DNA of 20,000 nt from NCBI GenBank assembly GCA_019918135.1, contig WBZZ01006956.1, forward strand, positions 1 through 20,000, written 5' to 3'. Below are positions 1-7,019 of this stretch, piece after piece. The notes beneath the pieces are model-generated. The model searched no databases, was not told the origin of the DNA, and saw only the letters and a program-made list of their open reading frames with translations. The position numbers were made by a program, and so were the translations under genes. The DNA is from Paulinella micropora (taxonomy: Eukaryota; Cercozoa; Imbricatea; Euglyphida; Paulinellidae). Numbering within the stretch: the first letter of the stretch is position 1; the number at the start of each line of letters is the position of its first letter.

Positions 1-198
1 ATGTATGTATGTACGTATGTATGCATGTATTTATGTATGATATATGCATGTATGTGTATGTATGTATGTATGTATGTATGTGTGTATGTATGTATGTATG
101 TATGTATGTATATATATATATGTATGTATGTATATGCATAAGTATGTATGTATGTATGTATGTATAAGTATGTATGTATGCATGTATGTATATGTAAC
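1..198. repeat. (TATG)n tetranucleotide microsatellite
   Basis: Nearly uninterrupted TATG/TGTA tetranucleotide repeats with a few interruptions (TATATA, GCATG, AAGT). Open frames across it encode only Tyr/Met/Val/Cys or His/Thr/Ile repeats and are not genes. It stops abruptly near 198, where complex sequence begins. It could be host flank at an insertion site or a low-complexity terminus of the element; the window starts inside it, so this cannot be decided. Confidence 0.95.
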
Positions 199-484
199 TA
201 CTAAGGGTACCACTATAGGTCAGTTATCTTTATATTTATATACATAAATTTAGCCCATTTCGCCATATTTCGCTCTCCTATTAATCAACCAAAACTAGCA
301 AAACTAGAAAAATCGCTATTTTCACAAACTATCAATACTAAGTCTCCTTATCCCACTTTTCTTATTCTTTCTCGGTGTCCTGAACCCCCTTATCTTTTCT
401 AAAAAAAAAATGTGCTCTGTATTGAAAGTGTGCTATATTGAATTATATATTAAAGAAAAGAAATAATACAAATATAGGACGACA
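199..484. other. Non-coding left flank or element terminus
   Basis: I see no convincing gene here. The sequence is moderately AT-rich, with short repeats such as ACTAGCAAAACTAG near 293-306 and an A-run near 401. The last 60 bases before 485 are AT-rich (ATTGAATTATATATTAAAG) and probably hold the promoter of the 485 gene. If the element has a terminal inverted repeat, its left copy may lie here, but the partner is outside the window. Confidence 0.5.
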
Positions 485-748
485 ATGGCGAAGTATTGTT
501 CAAAGGGAGGTGTGTATGTAATGAATAATGAAAAGAAGCCCATGGTCTGTGTGAAATGGACAGAGGACGGAAAACAAAATAGCAAAAAAATTTGTATCAA
601 TAGTAAGAGAACGAAAGAAGAAGCATTACAACAGGCACAGGAGTGGTATGATGTAAACATTAAACCAAAAAGGGAAATGTGGGATAATGATAAAAAAAAT
701 CAAAAAGCAAGAATACAGCATATCATGGGCACAGAAGAAGCAAAATGA
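485..748 (+). CDS. Small protein with AP2/ERF-like DNA-binding region
   Basis: An 87-residue protein starting at ATG 485 after an AT-rich leader. Residues about 9-58 run KGGVYV, then CVKWTEDGK, then KRTKEEALQQAQEW. This fits three short beta strands followed by an amphipathic helix, as in AP2/ERF-type or Arm-type DNA-binding domains of integrases and viral proteins. The C-terminal third is Lys/Asn/Gln-rich and looks unstructured. Its end overlaps the zinc-finger frame at 687-854, which may be a separate gene or the true C-terminus reached by a frame change. The position next to the integrase fits DNA binding. The AP2 assignment is from pattern only; no specific family member is recognised. 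Confidence 0.6.
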   Translation: MAKYCSKGGVYVMNNEKKPMVCVKWTEDGKQNSKKICINSKRTKEEALQQAQEWYDVNIKPKREMWDNDKKNQKARIQHIMGTEEAK

Positions 749-854
749 AAAGTATCAATGCGGGTGTGGTCGTATGGTTTCTTCATTACCTTCAACTATA
801 AAAACACACGAGAAATCATTGAAACATAGAGCATATGTATCGTGGCAAAAATGA
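687..854 (+). CDS. Short C2H2-like zinc-finger protein or shifted C-terminus of the 485 gene
   Basis: A 55-codon frame opening at ATG 687 inside the 485 gene, in another frame, and ending at TGA 852-854. It contains YQCGCGRMVSS followed by KTHEKSLKHRAY: two cysteines one residue apart, then two histidines six apart. Compact C-x-C...H...H fingers of this kind occur in many eukaryotic dsDNA viruses, often at the end of small DNA-binding proteins. The pattern is too ordered to be a chance shadow. It may be translated from its own ATG, or be the original C-terminus of the 485 protein after a frame change of +1 type. Zinc binding is inferred from spacing only. Confidence 0.5.
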   Translation: MIKKIKKQEYSISWAQKKQNEKYQCGCGRMVSSLPSTIKTHEKSLKHRAYVSWQK

Positions 855-1036
855 GAAACCAGCAAAAAGACCAAATTCTTTTTTTTGTTTTCTGTTTTTT
901 CTGTTTTTCGTGATTTTGAACATTTATGTCATCACCGAGTTAGCGGTATTCTGTCCGTTTGTTTCGGTGTGTTTGTGGGCTAAGGTTTCTTATCTGGCGG
1001 AGCGATCCTGACAAACATATATGGCAAATCCACAGA

Positions 1037-1062
1037 ATTTGTAGCCAGAATTTGCTACAAAT
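1037..1062 (-). terminator. Hairpin at the 3' end of the integrase gene
   Basis: Perfect 9-bp inverted repeat ATTTGTAGC (1037-1045) and GCTACAAAT (1054-1062) with an 8-nt loop. It overlaps the integrase stop codon at 1055-1057 (TAG on the minus strand). The upstream gap 855-1036 holds no gene, only T-runs near 878-905. It is one of a series of palindromes found at gene ends here. A role in transcript 3'-end formation is inferred. Confidence 0.45.
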
Positions 1063-1663
1063 CTAAAATGTTCTTTTGTCTTCGGACTCTGGCACTGGTA
1101 CGAATGTTGGACTCATCCAAACTTTCACGTTTCAGTAAATGCTTTGTTTGTTTTTCTTTCGTTAATTTTGTTAATTCTTTATTAATATCCGGTTCGTCTT
1201 TTGTGTCATCTTCTTCGGCGACCTCGGTCTTTAATAAGTGTCGTGGCGATACTATATCATCATTCGTTAATATAATCCGGTAGCCCCTGCGGCCTTTTAC
1301 TTTATATATTTGTTTGCTCCAAGTCTTACCTCCCTTTTCTAGTATATGTTTTTTGTTAAGTTTTCTTACCTTGTCTCCCTCTTTAAAATCAAATAAATTT
1401 TTATCCACATAATGTTCCTGCTTGTTAGTATCAGTGCCGTTAAACACTTCAAGTGGTGAGGCTTTAATTGTTGAGTGCTTCTTTTTGTTATAATAATAAA
1501 CAACATCTTCAATGTAATTTATCCAATCAAAGTTGCCATTATAAGCCCATATAACATGTAGTTGTTCTCGTAGAGTTCTTACAAATCTATCAACAATACC
1601 TAATGAATTATGGTCTCCCACTTCAACCTTAAAATGATTAATACCATTATTATCAATCCATTC
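1055..1663 (-). CDS. rve integrase, C-terminal part (after in-frame TGA)
   Basis: This segment continues the integrase in the same frame after the TGA at 1664-1666, with no ATG of its own before the conserved region. GDHNSLGIVDRFVRTLREQL is the third catalytic block of retroviral-type integrases; the residue aligned with the catalytic Glu is Asp (VDR). YYYNKKKHSTIKASPLEVFNG matches the usual N..H.S....P.E.. helix. LFDFKEGDKVRKLN through the SPRHLLKTEV end is an SH3-like C-terminal DNA-binding domain. A charged tail with RTSARVRRQK follows. The Asp from SDSGGEF to this Asp spans 35 positions, the normal DDE spacing. The gene looks interrupted unless the stop is an error or is read through. Confidence 0.8.
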   Translation of the reverse strand, partial: EWIDNNGINHFKVEVGDHNSLGIVDRFVRTLREQLHVIWAYNGNFDWINYIEDVVYYYNKKKHSTIKASPLEVFNGTDTNKQEHYVDKNLFDFKEGDKVRKLNKKHILEKGGKTWSKQIYKVKGRRGYRIILTNDDIVSPRHLLKTEVAEEDDTKDEPDINKELTKLTKEKQTKHLLKRESLDESNIRTSARVRRQKNILDL

Positions 1664-2056
1664 TCAAACCGCTCCCTTAAATTCACCACCGCTGTCTGAG
1701 ATAAATGCCTTGGGCTTTGGTAGTTTTTTTAGTGCTTCTAATACCGTAGTTGAAAACTTATTTTTTATCGGGATGGCGAAAGCATACCGACTATGAATAT
1801 CAATCCAAATCAAAGCAAAATTATAATTTTTATTTTTCGTTGCGACTTTCGTCATATCCATTAAATCAATATTTACCATATCTAAAACTTTATCTGCCCA
1901 TATTGTTGTGCCCCTTGTTCTGGGCTTTGTCTGCCGAAATATTTCCTGTGCTGTATCTTTTTTTTCTTCCTCTGTTGGTTCGCCTTTCGGAGTATCTTCT
2001 AGTAGCGTATTCTTATCCTGTGCATTAATATTAACAGTTGTATGTTTGTTGTCCAT
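1664..2056 (-). CDS. rve integrase, N-terminal catalytic part, ends at in-frame TGA
   Basis: Starts at ATG 2054-2056; a TAA in the same frame just upstream (2063-2065) rules out a longer start. After a charged leader, MVNIDLMDMTK carries the first catalytic Asp, IWIDIHSRYAFAIPI is the core strand, and FISDSGGEF carries the second Asp. The frame then meets TGA at 1664-1666 and continues open into the C-terminal part with 14 codons before GDHNS. Polinton and Mavirus integrases of this family insert the element into host DNA. I see no N-terminal HHCC zinc-binding domain. Cassette 2058-2215 abuts the start, so the 5' end may be truncated. Nonsense mutation, recoding or base error cannot be distinguished here. 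Confidence 0.8.
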   Translation of the reverse strand: MDNKHTTVNINAQDKNTLLEDTPKGEPTEEEKKDTAQEIFRQTKPRTRGTTIWADKVLDMVNIDLMDMTKVATKNKNYNFALIWIDIHSRYAFAIPIKNKFSTTVLEALKKLPKPKAFISDSGGEFKGAV

Positions 2057-2057
2057 T

Positions 2058-2215
2058 GATATTTATGAATTGCGCTTCTATCTTGCTAATCGCAAGATTT
2101 CTCGCTATATTCATAAACATCGTTTTTTATTTTTGGAAAAAATTTAATGGGTGACGATGTTTGTAAAATACACGAAAATGAGTGAAACGAATGAGAGTGT
2201 GGATTTACAAATATC
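2058..2215. repeat. Paired hairpin cassette 1
   Basis: Two hairpins face each other. The first (2058-2122) opens GATATTTATGAAT and closes ATTCATAAACATCG. The second (2155-2215) is the reverse type, opening CGATGTTTGTAAAA and closing TTTACAAATATC. Each has complementary arms, and the outer ends GATATT and AACATCG recur in all cassettes. A smaller nested stem TCTTGC/GCAAGA lies near 2081-2096. The second hairpin begins 1 nt past the stop of the 2217-2738 minus gene; the first lies against the integrase start. A 3'-end signal or mobile palindromic repeat is inferred. Confidence 0.8.
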
Positions 2216-2216
2216 A

Positions 2217-2738
2217 TTAGAATTTCAAAAATATATTTTCTGCTTCCTTACTTTTTTCTTTACCCTTTGGTGTATTGTTATATACATTAACTGATATTTT
2301 TTCACTTCGTTTTTTTCCACCTCGCTGTTTTTCGCCTGTTGTTTCATAATCTTCTCTTTCTTCGCTCTCACTTTCTTCTTCTTCTTCGCTGTCATTCTCT
2401 GGCTTCTTGGGTGGTGGTGTTTTCTTCGCTGTTTTCTTCTTAGGCTTTTTAGCATTCTTTTTTATCTTTCTAAGCATATGATTAGCAATAACCTCAGACA
2501 TATCAATTCCGCTGTCGCTGTCGCTTTCGTCTTCTACGATTTCGGGTTTTGCCAGTATTTCCTTAGCAACACTTAACTCAGCATCAGATTCGATTATTTC
2601 ATCTATGGTCTTATCTTTCAGTTCCCCCTTCTTGCGGAGCCGTTCGCGAGCCCAATCGTCCTTTCGCCGTTCAGCATTTTCTCTATTTGCTTGAACAGCC
2701 TTCTTCCAATTTTCCTTTGATGCTTCCTTTGACTGCAT
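2217..2738 (-). CDS. Highly charged Lys/Glu-rich protein, unknown
   Basis: A 173-residue protein from ATG 2738 to TAA 2217. The first 45 residues are an amphipathic, strongly charged region (ENWKKAVQANRENAERRKDD) likely to form a helix. Then come an acidic stretch (VEDESDSDSGIDMSE), a basic block of KKPKKKTAKK type, an acidic EEEEESESEE run and a basic C-terminus. The composition suggests a disordered, nucleic-acid- or protein-binding factor. I recognise no family. It is divergent from the fiber gene, sharing the 71-bp AT-rich gap 2739-2809, and its 3' end carries a cassette hairpin. The overlapping frame at 2225-2455 is a shadow. Confidence 0.65.
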   Translation of the reverse strand: MQSKEASKENWKKAVQANRENAERRKDDWARERLRKKGELKDKTIDEIIESDAELSVAKEILAKPEIVEDESDSDSGIDMSEVIANHMLRKIKKNAKKPKKKTAKKTPPPKKPENDSEEEEESESEEREDYETTGEKQRGGKKRSEKISVNVYNNTPKGKEKSKEAENIFLKF

Positions 2739-2809
2739 AATTTAGATATGCTTTTAATCTTTGTTGCTATAATTTAACAAAAATAAAATTAATTATTTAT
2801 TAATATAAC
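2739..2809. promoter_or_regulatory. Divergent AT-rich promoter region
   Basis: A 71-bp AT-rich gap between the minus-strand charged protein and the plus-strand fiber. It contains TTATTAATATAAC (2797-2809) directly against the fiber ATG. The TAATATA core also appears before other virion genes (8422, 10951, 11844, 13506). Promoter function is inferred from position and recurrence. Confidence 0.45.
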
Positions 2810-3769
2810 ATGAGTCAATATAAATCCTTACTAGGTTTATCAGAAATCGCAGTTGATAGTCTAGACATAAAAAACTTAGACCTTACCAACACTAATATTA
2901 TTGGTCTGAATACAGACAGAGTGCCAGAAGATGCCGACCCCGTAAATCTTTATTTCACTGATAACCGCTTTGATACACGGCTCGCTTTAAAATCAACAAC
3001 CGACATTAAAGAAGGAAAAAATTTATTCTATACAGAGCAACGAGTGAGAGACAACGACGAAGTAAAAGCCTCAACTCAGCACCGCTCTAATACTTCTAAT
3101 CCGCACCAAACAAGTTTATACAATTTGATAGACACTAACATATTCGCACAAGCGAGCGGACAATACTTAACTTACAACGATGTAGAATGCAAATGGAAGA
3201 ATACAACCCTTGGTTCAATTGATACACTCTCTGATGTAGTCATTACTGCACCAGTGGCGATGAATAGTTATCTAACATATAACTCAATAAACTGGGTAAA
3301 TAAAACATTTCCGATAAATGTTGATGGATTTGGTAATATTAGTATGGGGGGATATTTGAATATAACAGGAGTTAATTTACTAAATGACAAAGATGTTGAT
3401 GAATGGATATTTGAACATAATGATAATAATAATAAAGTTTCAGCGAGTGGAAGTATAGACTCACACAGCGATGTGCTAATAACGGACACACCAGCAGATA
3501 ACCAATTACTCATTTATAGCACAGGACAATGGAGAAACACCACACCACCCTTTCTGAGATTAGACGGCACTGCCAGTATGACGGGAGCATTAAATATGGG
3601 TGGTTTTGCTATTTCGGGGGCTTCTACATATAATGGAATTAATCTCGCTAATCTCGCGGTTGATGGTTCGGTGGTTAAACTAACAGGAGACCAAACCATA
3701 GCAGGAATTAAAACATTTAGCAGTATAATAAATGCTAGTGCGGGGATTGATATGAAAAGCCAAGCATAA
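2810..3769 (+). CDS. Phage-like tail fiber protein, N-terminal part
   Basis: A 319-codon frame from ATG 2810. Residues about 35-90 contain TDRVPEDADPVNLYFTDNRF and NLFYTEQRV, the NLYFT module common in bacteriophage tail fibers. HRSNTSNPHQTSL (about residues 87-99) is the phage-fiber H...T.NPH.T motif. Later modules are Ser/Thr/Asn/Gly-rich beta-type repeats, ending with the unit VVKLTGDQTIAGIKTF. The frame stops at 3767-3769, yet the same repeat type continues at once in another frame (TNVNLVDGVDV from 3769). The natural protein is therefore probably one fiber spanning 2810-6410. Its likely role is host attachment on the virion surface. The break lies near AAAA at 3755-3758. Confidence 0.8.
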   Translation: MSQYKSLLGLSEIAVDSLDIKNLDLTNTNIIGLNTDRVPEDADPVNLYFTDNRFDTRLALKSTTDIKEGKNLFYTEQRVRDNDEVKASTQHRSNTSNPHQTSLYNLIDTNIFAQASGQYLTYNDVECKWKNTTLGSIDTLSDVVITAPVAMNSYLTYNSINWVNKTFPINVDGFGNISMGGYLNITGVNLLNDKDVDEWIFEHNDNNNKVSASGSIDSHSDVLITDTPADNQLLIYSTGQWRNTTPPFLRLDGTASMTGALNMGGFAISGASTYNGINLANLAVDGSVVKLTGDQTIAGIKTFSSIINASAGIDMKSQA

Positions 3770-4540
3770 CAAATGTTAATCTTGTTGATGGTGTTGATGT
3801 TTCTACTCTTGACACTTCTGTCGTTAAACTAACAGGAGACCAAACCATAGCAGGAAATAAAAAATTTACATCAACTTTGGAAGTAAGTGGTTCGTCCAAT
3901 CCTACTACTTTTGACGGCATCGGCATAGCCTTTGATACAAAAATAGGAATGATTGCCGCACAAAAGACAGCAACAGCGACTTGGTATCCGATACAAATAA
4001 CGGGTTCGTATGTAGAGTTATATTCGGGTAATACTTTAATTATAACCGCAACAGGCACTACACTATCTTTGAATAACAACAAAATAACAAACTTAGCCAC
4101 ACCATCAGCAACAACGGACGGAGCAAACAAAAGTTATGTGGATACATTAGACGGGCAAAATGTGAAACTAACAGGAAACCAAACCATAGCAGGAATTAAG
4201 ACATATAGTAGTGGTGTTGAAATAACGGGAAATTCAATCAATTCAACAACAAAGGGCACATTTATCGTTTTCAATTCTACCAGTAATATCGGGTCAATTG
4301 CTAGTTTGGATATGAAAACTGCAACATATTACAACTTTGAAATTTCTGCGAAAAAAATAAGTTTTATTATTGACGGGACGATTGTCGGTTGGGTAAATGC
4401 TTCGGGGCTAGATTGTAATAGTAGCAAAATAGCCAACCTTGGAACTCCGACATTAGCAACGGACGGAGCGACAAAAGGGTATGCGGACACATTGGACGGG
4501 CAAAATGTAAAACTAACAACAGACCAAACCATAACAGGAA
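3674..4540 (+). repeat. Four copies of a 34-nt fiber repeat
   Basis: Near-identical 34-nt units at 3674-3707, 3823-3856, 4162-4195 and 4507-4540 encode V-K-L-T-G-D-Q-T-I-A-G variants. The first two are identical; the third and fourth differ at a few bases. Start-to-start spacings are 149, 339 and 345. They mark tandem fiber modules and could recombine to change fiber length. The first copy is in a different frame from the later three because of the break at about 3751-3770. Confidence 0.85.
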
Positions 4541-6183
4541 GTAAAACATTTAATGGGGCGAGCACTACGATAAAATATCTAACTTTAACGAACAATGCTG
4601 ATTTTAATAATCAAACTATCACTAATGGAGGAAATATAACATATAATGGGGCGAGGATATTAAACCAAAATGGAGGAGATATATTCTTTTCACAGACATC
4701 AGGAGATTACCAATATTTCTTATTTACTCTAAATACCGCTACAAGTGGAACCGCGAACCAAACAGGTTATGTATTCACGAATGTAGCATCTGATGTAAAA
4801 GGGGCGGGACTTTATATTTCAAAACTTTTGGATAATAAAAGTGCTTCGTCTGACATTGTCCGTTTTAACAATGCTGGCGGTATGCGGTTTTATGGTGCCT
4901 TAGATATGAACTCAAACAATACAACAAATGGCGGAACAATAACAGGAACTACAATTACTTCAACCGCGGGTATATCAACGACAACACTAACTGCGAGCGG
5001 ATTAATAACAGCAGATGGTGGTTGTAAGTTATCTATTCAAAATAAAGTAGATGGAGGAAATGGGCAAGGAATATTTATGTGGGATACAGACAACTCAGGA
5101 TGGGGTATTTATATGGCTCAACCGGGGGCTGGTAAATCATTAGGTGGAGGAACAGCGGTGGCAGGCAACGATATTTCAGGCTTTGCTGTAAGATTTAGGA
5201 GTGGTAATGCTTCGGCGGATGGTTTTGTGTGGGAAAATTCAGCAGAGCAATTGTTAATGTCATTAAATGGGGCAAATGGGACTTTATGGACAAAAGGATT
5301 GATAACGGCTAGTGCGGGGATATCAACAACAACATTAACAACAAGCGACAATATAGTAGTAGGAGCGGGTAAAAGTGTGTTTATTGATAGAAGTGCGTTG
5401 GCAAACAATAAACTGGTTTTGTATGATAGTGGAACACCATCAACAACTGGATTTTATGGATTTGGTATTGCTAGTAATACATTGATTTATAATGTTAATG
5501 CTTCAACTGATAATCACATATTTTACTATGGTGCCACAAATGAATTATTTAGAATTGGTAATGCGGGAATTACTGCTTCAAAGGCACTAACTGCGAATGC
5601 GGGGATTACATACACAGGAACACTAACAACGGCATCAGCATCAACTAATGGGGCAAAAATAGCAATTCAAGGGCAAACAGACGGGACGAATGCAAGAGGA
5701 ATATTTGTATGGGACATTGGAGATTCAAACTGGGGGATTTATATGAGTCAGTCTGGGAATAATAAATCATTAAGTGGAGGGACAGCACCAGCAGGAGGAG
5801 TAGGCGGAGGATTAACTTCTTATTCTATTAGATTTAGAGTAAATGGTTCTTCAACGAGTGGGTTCATATGGGAGAATAATTCAAATACTGCTTTAATGTC
5901 TTTGAGAGGGAGCGATGGACAATTATGGGTATTATCTAATCCAATTCAATATTCAGACAGGAGAAAAAAAGAAGATATAAAGGAATGCTTAGGTTTGGAT
6001 TTTATCAACAAGTTAAATCCAGTCTGCTATCGTATGATTGATGACAACAAGAAATGTAGGACTGGCTTAATAGCACAGGAATTAGAAGAAATACTAACAG
6101 AAATGGATATACTAGATTTTGGCGGTTTTATAAAAGAAACAATTATGGTTCCCTGTCCAAAGCAAAGAAAGAATACGAATTGA
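3751..6183 (+). CDS. Tail fiber, central repeats and peptidase S74 chaperone domain
   Basis: Open frame following the break at about 3751-3770; no ATG is needed if the gene is one unit, and a TTG lies at 3877. It carries three DQTIAG-type modules, then two related ~95-residue domains (about 5030-5305 and 5640-5935) sharing GIF.WD...WGIYM.Q...KSL.GGTA and GF.WEN....LMSL.G. The end has YSDRRKKEDIKE (Ser codon 5953-5955) and TGLIAQELEEIL, the signature of peptidase S74, the intramolecular chaperone of endosialidase. That domain trimerises fibers and cleaves itself before the Ser. At 6183 the frame stops inside the domain, whose remainder is found in the next frame. Confidence 0.85.
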   Translation, partial: YEKPSITNVNLVDGVDVSTLDTSVVKLTGDQTIAGNKKFTSTLEVSGSSNPTTFDGIGIAFDTKIGMIAAQKTATATWYPIQITGSYVELYSGNTLIITATGTTLSLNNNKITNLATPSATTDGANKSYVDTLDGQNVKLTGNQTIAGIKTYSSGVEITGNSINSTTKGTFIVFNSTSNIGSIASLDMKTATYYNFEISAKKISFIIDGTIVGWVNASGLDCNSSKIANLGTPTLATDGATKGYADTLDGQNVKLTTDQTITGSKTFNGASTTIKYLTLTNNADFNNQTITNGGNITYNGARILNQNGGDIFFSQTSGDYQYFLFTLNTATSGTANQTGYVFTNVASDVKGAGLYISKLLDNKSASSDIVRFNNAGGMRFYGALDMNSNNTTNGGTITGTTITSTAGISTTTLTASGLITADGGCKLSIQNKVDGGNGQGIFMWDTDNSGWGIYMAQPGAGKSLGGGTAVAGNDISGFAVRFRSGNASADGFVWENSAEQLLMSLNGANGTLWTKGLITASAGISTTTLTTSDNIVVGAGKSVFIDRSALANNKLVLYDSGTPSTTGFYGFGIASNTLIYNVNASTDNHIFYYGATNELFRIGNAGITASKALTANAGITYTGTLTTASASTNGAKIAIQGQTDGTNARGIFVWDIGDSNWGIYMSQSGNNKSLSGGTAPAGGVGGGLTSYSIRFRVNGSSTSGFIWENNSNTALMSLRGSDGQLWVLSNPIQYSDRRKKEDIKECLGLDFINKLNPVCYRMIDDNKKCRTGLIAQELEEILTEMDILDFGGFIKETIMVPCPKQRKNTN

Positions 6184-6410
6184 AAGGTGTGAGTGTTAAT
6201 CCAGAAGATGTTAAATGTATTGATAGTGGTGATGTCGGTTATGGTATAGGTTATTCAGAGTTTATCGCACCATTAATTAAGGCTGTTCAACAATTATCAG
6301 AAAAGGTAGTTAATTTAGAAAAACAAAATAATAATCTCATGAATATACTACAAGACCAAGCAAACCAACTAGCCGAAATCCGAGCAGTCGTATTTTCAAA
6401 TGTCAAATAA
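6180..6410 (+). CDS. Tail fiber, S74 chaperone C-terminal remainder
   Basis: A frame without an ATG at its opening (TTG at 6180). It reads KKEYELKGVSVNPEDVKC and GIGYSEFIAPLIKAVQQLSEKV, then a heptad-like coiled coil EKQNNNLMNILQDQANQLAEI. The Y.EFI.PLIKAVQ.L pattern followed by a coiled coil is the normal end of S74 domains. It completes the domain that breaks off at 6183, so a -1 shift or a missing base is needed, probably between about 6132 and 6160. The stop TAA 6408-6410 overlaps the start of the next gene (ATG 6400) by 11 nt. Confidence 0.75.
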   Translation: MKGVSVNPEDVKCIDSGDVGYGIGYSEFIAPLIKAVQQLSEKVVNLEKQNNNLMNILQDQANQLAEIRAVVFSNVK

Positions 6411-6753
6411 TGCAACTAGATTTCATAGACCACCGCCAGTCATTGAAATAGACGGCGAACTAACTCCCGAATTAAAGTCTCGTGTTCTTGAAGTAGAACT
6501 AAAGACTGAGGAAAAAAAAATAGAGCACGAATGGGAAGATAACTGGAATTGTTGTTGTATAAAAAACAGACCGACAGACAGCCGACTTATTAAATACTTA
6601 TTTCAAATGGGTATCATTATAGCAATCATAACCCTTTGTATCGTGAGGCTATCTGAAAAGAACTTGCCGTGCGAGGTTGCTAATACTTATGTCGGAATCC
6701 TAACATTGCTTATCGGCATTTGCCTTCCATCGCCTTCTAGTTCAAAGAAATGA
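6400..6753 (+). CDS. Two-pass membrane protein, unknown
   Basis: A 117-residue protein starting inside the fiber end. The N-terminal half is hydrophilic (PPPVIEIDGELTPELKSRVLE) with a WNCCCIKNR motif just before the membrane. Two hydrophobic segments follow, LIKYLFQMGIIIAIITLCIV (about residues 63-82) and YVGILTLLIGICLP (about 96-109). It has no recognised family. Small membrane proteins occur among PLV and virophage virion genes, where an internal membrane or entry role is often proposed; here that is inference. The overlap with the fiber suggests co-expression. Confidence 0.7.
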   Translation: MSNNATRFHRPPPVIEIDGELTPELKSRVLEVELKTEEKKIEHEWEDNWNCCCIKNRPTDSRLIKYLFQMGIIIAIITLCIVRLSEKNLPCEVANTYVGILTLLIGICLPSPSSSKK

Positions 6754-6965
6754 GCATTCATATAGTTGAGTTTTATACCAAGAAGCATCACTACCTGAGC
6801 ACATTAACGGCAGGGCTTCATCAAAACTAATACACCAATCTGACATTGGCTTATACACACATTTAAATTTGGTTTCTATTCCTTTTTGAATACACCACAC
6901 ACAACTTTCATTTTTTTTCTCACTGACCCGTGAGTAAAAGTCGCAGGCAGTCCGACCTAGCACAA

Positions 6966-6985
6966 ATCTCCAACAAGTTGGAGAT
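6966..6985. terminator. Perfect 20-nt palindrome between genes
   Basis: ATCTCCAAC and GTTGGAGAT are separated by AA. It lies in the 266-nt gap between the membrane protein and the 7020 gene. The rest of the gap shows no plus-strand gene; a Cys-rich minus frame without an ATG is treated as unproven. It is a possible transcript-end hairpin or part of the 7020 leader. Confidence 0.4.
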
Positions 6986-7019
6986 ATATTTTGTATAATT
7001 TAATATTCTTGTTTATGAT

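Noticed and set aside
1..198. TATG repeat as a telomere
   Set aside because: The unit is not a known telomeric type, is interrupted by TATATA and CATG, and no strand G-run pattern is seen.
1..247. Open frames on both strands across the TATG repeat
   Set aside because: They encode only simple Tyr/Met/Val/Cys or His/Thr/Ile repeats produced by the microsatellite.
1664..1666. Alternative genetic code with TGA as Trp
   Set aside because: All other genes use TGG for Trp and several end at TGA (6753, 14973), so only this one TGA is anomalous.
1750..2147. Plus-strand frames over the integrase
   Set aside because: They are antisense shadows of the integrase catalytic core, which has clear motifs.
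2225..2455. 76-codon frame on the minus strand
   Set aside because: It lies wholly within the charged protein 2217-2738 in another frame; its Lys-rich product is a shadow of the repeats.
3735..4130. 131-codon minus-strand frame opposite the fiber, and similar ones at 4329-4595 and 5118-5408
   Set aside because: They are antisense shadows of repetitive fiber sequence; the plus strand carries recognisable motifs.
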